DNA from: Cinclus cinclus
Taxonomy: Eukaryota > Chordata > Aves > Passeriformes > Cinclidae
Assembly: GCF_963662255.1 (NCBI RefSeq)
Contig: NC_085059.1
Location: forward strand, 12,867,234 to 12,931,233
DNA length: 64,000 nucleotides
Direction of reading: 5' to 3'
This document shows, piece after piece, positions 61,254 through 64,000 of the stretch (position 1 is its first letter; every line of letters starts with the position of its first letter). Both the position numbers and the translations under genes were made by a program. Under the pieces are notes generated by a model. The model had not been told where the DNA came from. It saw only the letters and a program-made list of their open reading frames with translations, and did no database searches.

Positions 61254-64000
61254 ACCAGTATGGTAATCTCTGTCTAGAAGTTTATTTGCAACTTTCTGAC
61301 ACCCAAGAAAAGGCAGGCTGGTTGAATATTATACATTTAAAAGTTGAGTGTTATCTATGCAAGTTTCTATATGTTTTCCCTTCAGTAGGGACTATCCCTT
61401 TGGAAGTGTTGCTCATCTTTCCTAGATATTCAGTGTAATGTGGTACAGTATCAGGTTATAAAGTTAATATTTTGCTCTGGTGCTCTGTTAAACCTAAAAT
61501 TCACCTTAATGAGACATCCCCACAGTGTGGCTGACACACAGTAGAGCCACCTGTACAAAAAATAGAGGAACGACAATAATTAACTGAGAAAAAGCAAACA
61601 TCCTTGACAATCCTGTAAATCTGAGGAGTCTAATGAGAATAACAGAAGGCAATGAAATGAAAGGCTAGCTCAAAGCTGGAATGAAATTTGGAAATTTCTG
61701 AAAATGTGTATAGGCAGGCTCAGAGCTGAGATATAAATAGATGTGCTGTCTGCCTTCCTAGAAACCCAAGGGAAGTTGCAGCCATACTTTCTCTTACTGC
61801 CAACTCTAGAGCTTCTGCAAAGATGGCAATATTTCTGTGTGACACTTCCAGATAAAGTATTGCAGAAGTAAAGTAAACTGTAGATTTCCAGGCTGAAACA
61901 CATATGTGAGATCCTGAGGCCCATGTAAGCACACAAAGGAAGTATTCTCCACCTTTCTGGATGCCAGTCCCTCATTTCAAGGCATTATTGCTCCTTCAGA
62001 AAAATTGGGATTTTCCTTATCACACAGCTCCCCATCTCCCAAGCAGCTCTGTCCCAGAAAGCTCTGGAAAACACTGGCAGGAGATAAACTTTTCCAGCTG
62101 ATCCCTGTCTGAGCGACCTGCCCCAAAGGGAAATCCAGAGTTCATCTGTGCTGCAGAAATTGCTGTCCCCAAACTGCAGCAGTTCGACCTAAAACCCTTC
62201 TGGCCCCAGGCTCCCTGCTCTTGGCATGGTGCTGCTGTAACTGTATAGTCTCAGAGAGGCCCCAGATCAATTGTGGCTTCACACAGCAGAATTGGAGAGC
62301 CTGAATATAAATTATCTGTTCTGGACTTGAAACCACAAAGGTTTTATCTCCTGAATAACAGGCCCCCTATGGAACATGGGAGAGGGCACTTCATTACTGT
62401 GGAATCTAGGAAAAGGAGGAAAAGAATACTATAGTCAAATTTCTCCTGGAAACAGGGCAAGGGGTAGAAAAAGCCAAGCAGAAAATGTTTTTTTGCCTTT
62501 ATGATAATTTCTAACAACTGTGGAATCACCAGTTTCATATTCAGTGGCAAGAGTGAAAACCATTTGCTAAAGCATCTCACACCATTTTGTCACTGCCCCT
62601 TCCAGGCTTAAGACAGGAGTGACATTTATATCCCAAAACTGAAAGATTCACTCTCTTACACTTTCAGCAGTATTAGTGTGTGCCAAAAACTATGAGATAC
62701 AGAAAAATTGATTCAGGGATATTCTGCCAGGAACCCACTTATCCAGGGTTCAAAACCAGTTTGAACTTTACTCTCAGGCATAATTGTGGAAACCAAAATC
62801 ATTATCAATACTTTATACATACTCACAGAATTTTGCTTAAGTGCAGTATGGTCATGTGCATTCAAAGAGGAGGTTTTTTTGTTATTAAACAATATATTTT
62901 TTGGTATGGCTTGAAAGGAGGTTTTTGAATGAAATTGAGGTCAGACAACAGGGTAACAGAGCAGCCCAGGGGCACATTCACAATTGTGCTGCCCAGTCAC
63001 TGCTCCCATCTTACCTGGATCCTTCATAAAAGGAAAGAGAGCATTTAAGTTGACATATTGTTTGCAATAAGGAATTAATTTTTCAAACATGTATCCAGCA
63101 CTTAAAAGAGTAATTTTGATTGCACCCAGGGAAGAGGGTCCAGATGGATATGCACTGCCCACAACAATTTGGATCACAGTGTGACTGCTGGCTATTAAAT
63201 GCAAAATTTTAATTTGTAAAGATGTAAAGAGTGTCAGTCAGACACTTTCTGGGTAACCAAACTGCTGCTTTGTGTATATAAGCATTGAAGAAAACCATTG
63301 TATATGCTATGAAGCTTCAGTGAACCCCAAGGAATGATTTAATACATTATTAAAAATCCTCAAATTCAGAAGGAAAATATTAACCGTGTTTGGTGCTGGC
63401 GTTGAATATTTAATGAATAGAAGGGAGCAGAACAGTTTTGATAATAATGGAATTTCTTATCTCTTAGTTTCACATACTTCAAACTAATTTAAAAAATTAG
63501 GTAAAGGTCACTGTCTCTGCCCCTTGTTCTAGGTGGAAGCAGCATCTGGTTTCAGCTGATTCTGTGTAAACTGACAGCAAGTTGTTGACTGAAAAACTTT
63601 TAAATTATTTCTTTAGTTTAATGAAAATTCATCAATTAATTTGATTTCTAATTAAATAACTGAAATCAATGTGTCACCTATTTGCTTGTGTGTAATTTCA
63701 GATCTGTATAGTTAATATAACCCTGTTTTTTTCCCATAACATAACCCATAACCCATTGTTCTAACTGTAAGGTGACCAGCACATCTGGGTTATCTCCTCT
63801 TTGGGGAATCTATTGCTGCTCTCACTGGCACACAAAGAGGGGGCAAGAAGTTTTGCCAAGAGGAGAATAGAAAAGGTGCATGGCTTAGGAACGATTACTT
63901 CTCATCATTACCCTAAGAAAATGACTGCACTCTGGGCTAGACAAGCTCACTGAGTGAATTGGATATTTGGAAAGCATGAGAGACATCATGACAGCACCCT

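Larger units (their letters stand above)
58729..64000. other. Unique AT-rich sequence, no recognised gene
   Basis: About 5.3 kb with no recognised gene or transposon apart from the two small repeats listed separately. The longest frame (118 codons, +, 59894-60250) has no known domain. Bases 63380-63720 are repeat-free, with several TAATTA-like cores and could be constrained non-coding DNA, which is unproven. Confidence 0.5.

Noticed and set aside
1..64000. tRNA, rRNA, CRISPR or bacterial or phage gene modules
   Set aside because: No such structures were seen. Composition, CR1 tails and LTRs point to vertebrate nuclear DNA, where these would not be expected at this density.

Overview
The window looks like vertebrate nuclear DNA, most likely from a bird and probably a songbird. 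It is AT-rich and has no compact gene rows, no bacterial-style operons and no long open reading frames. The interspersed repeats I recognise are CR1-type LINE 3' tails (about ten, both orientations, several subfamilies) and two solo-LTR-like sequences. One of these resembles endogenous-retrovirus LTRs common in songbirds. This attribution rests on remembered consensus sequences, not on a search.

Layout. 1-9.7 kb: AT-rich unique sequence with one minus-strand LTR at about 1.17-1.58 kb. 9.74-9.99 kb: a perfect 50-copy GGAGA pentanucleotide array. 10-13 kb: unique sequence with an 11-unit, strictly 10-bp-period degenerate tandem repeat at 11.13-11.24 kb. 13-16.3 kb: three CR1 tails. 16.3-28.4 kb: mostly unique sequence with one minus-strand CR1, a 48-nt pyrimidine tract and a 21-bp triplication. 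28.47-29.2 kb: a second LTR-like element, followed by a CR1 tail. 30-36 kb: repeat-poor sequence holding two stretches that read like conserved non-coding DNA, plus three weak but phase-compatible candidate exons on the + strand. 36-57 kb: unique sequence with short CR1 tails, simple repeats and one minus-strand signal-peptide-like, cysteine-rich ORF at 49.4-49.8 kb. 57.5-64 kb: the longest CR1 fragment, then unique sequence.

No protein-coding gene can be assigned with confidence. Open frames are short (longest 173 codons, running through a TA microsatellite) and none matches a family I know. There is no CpG-island-like promoter, tRNA, rRNA or CRISPR. The best reading is an intergenic region or part of a very large intron. 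The least explained signals are the 10-bp-phased repeat, the unrecognised three-exon model at 32.2-36.0 kb, and the cysteine-rich ORF near 49.6 kb.
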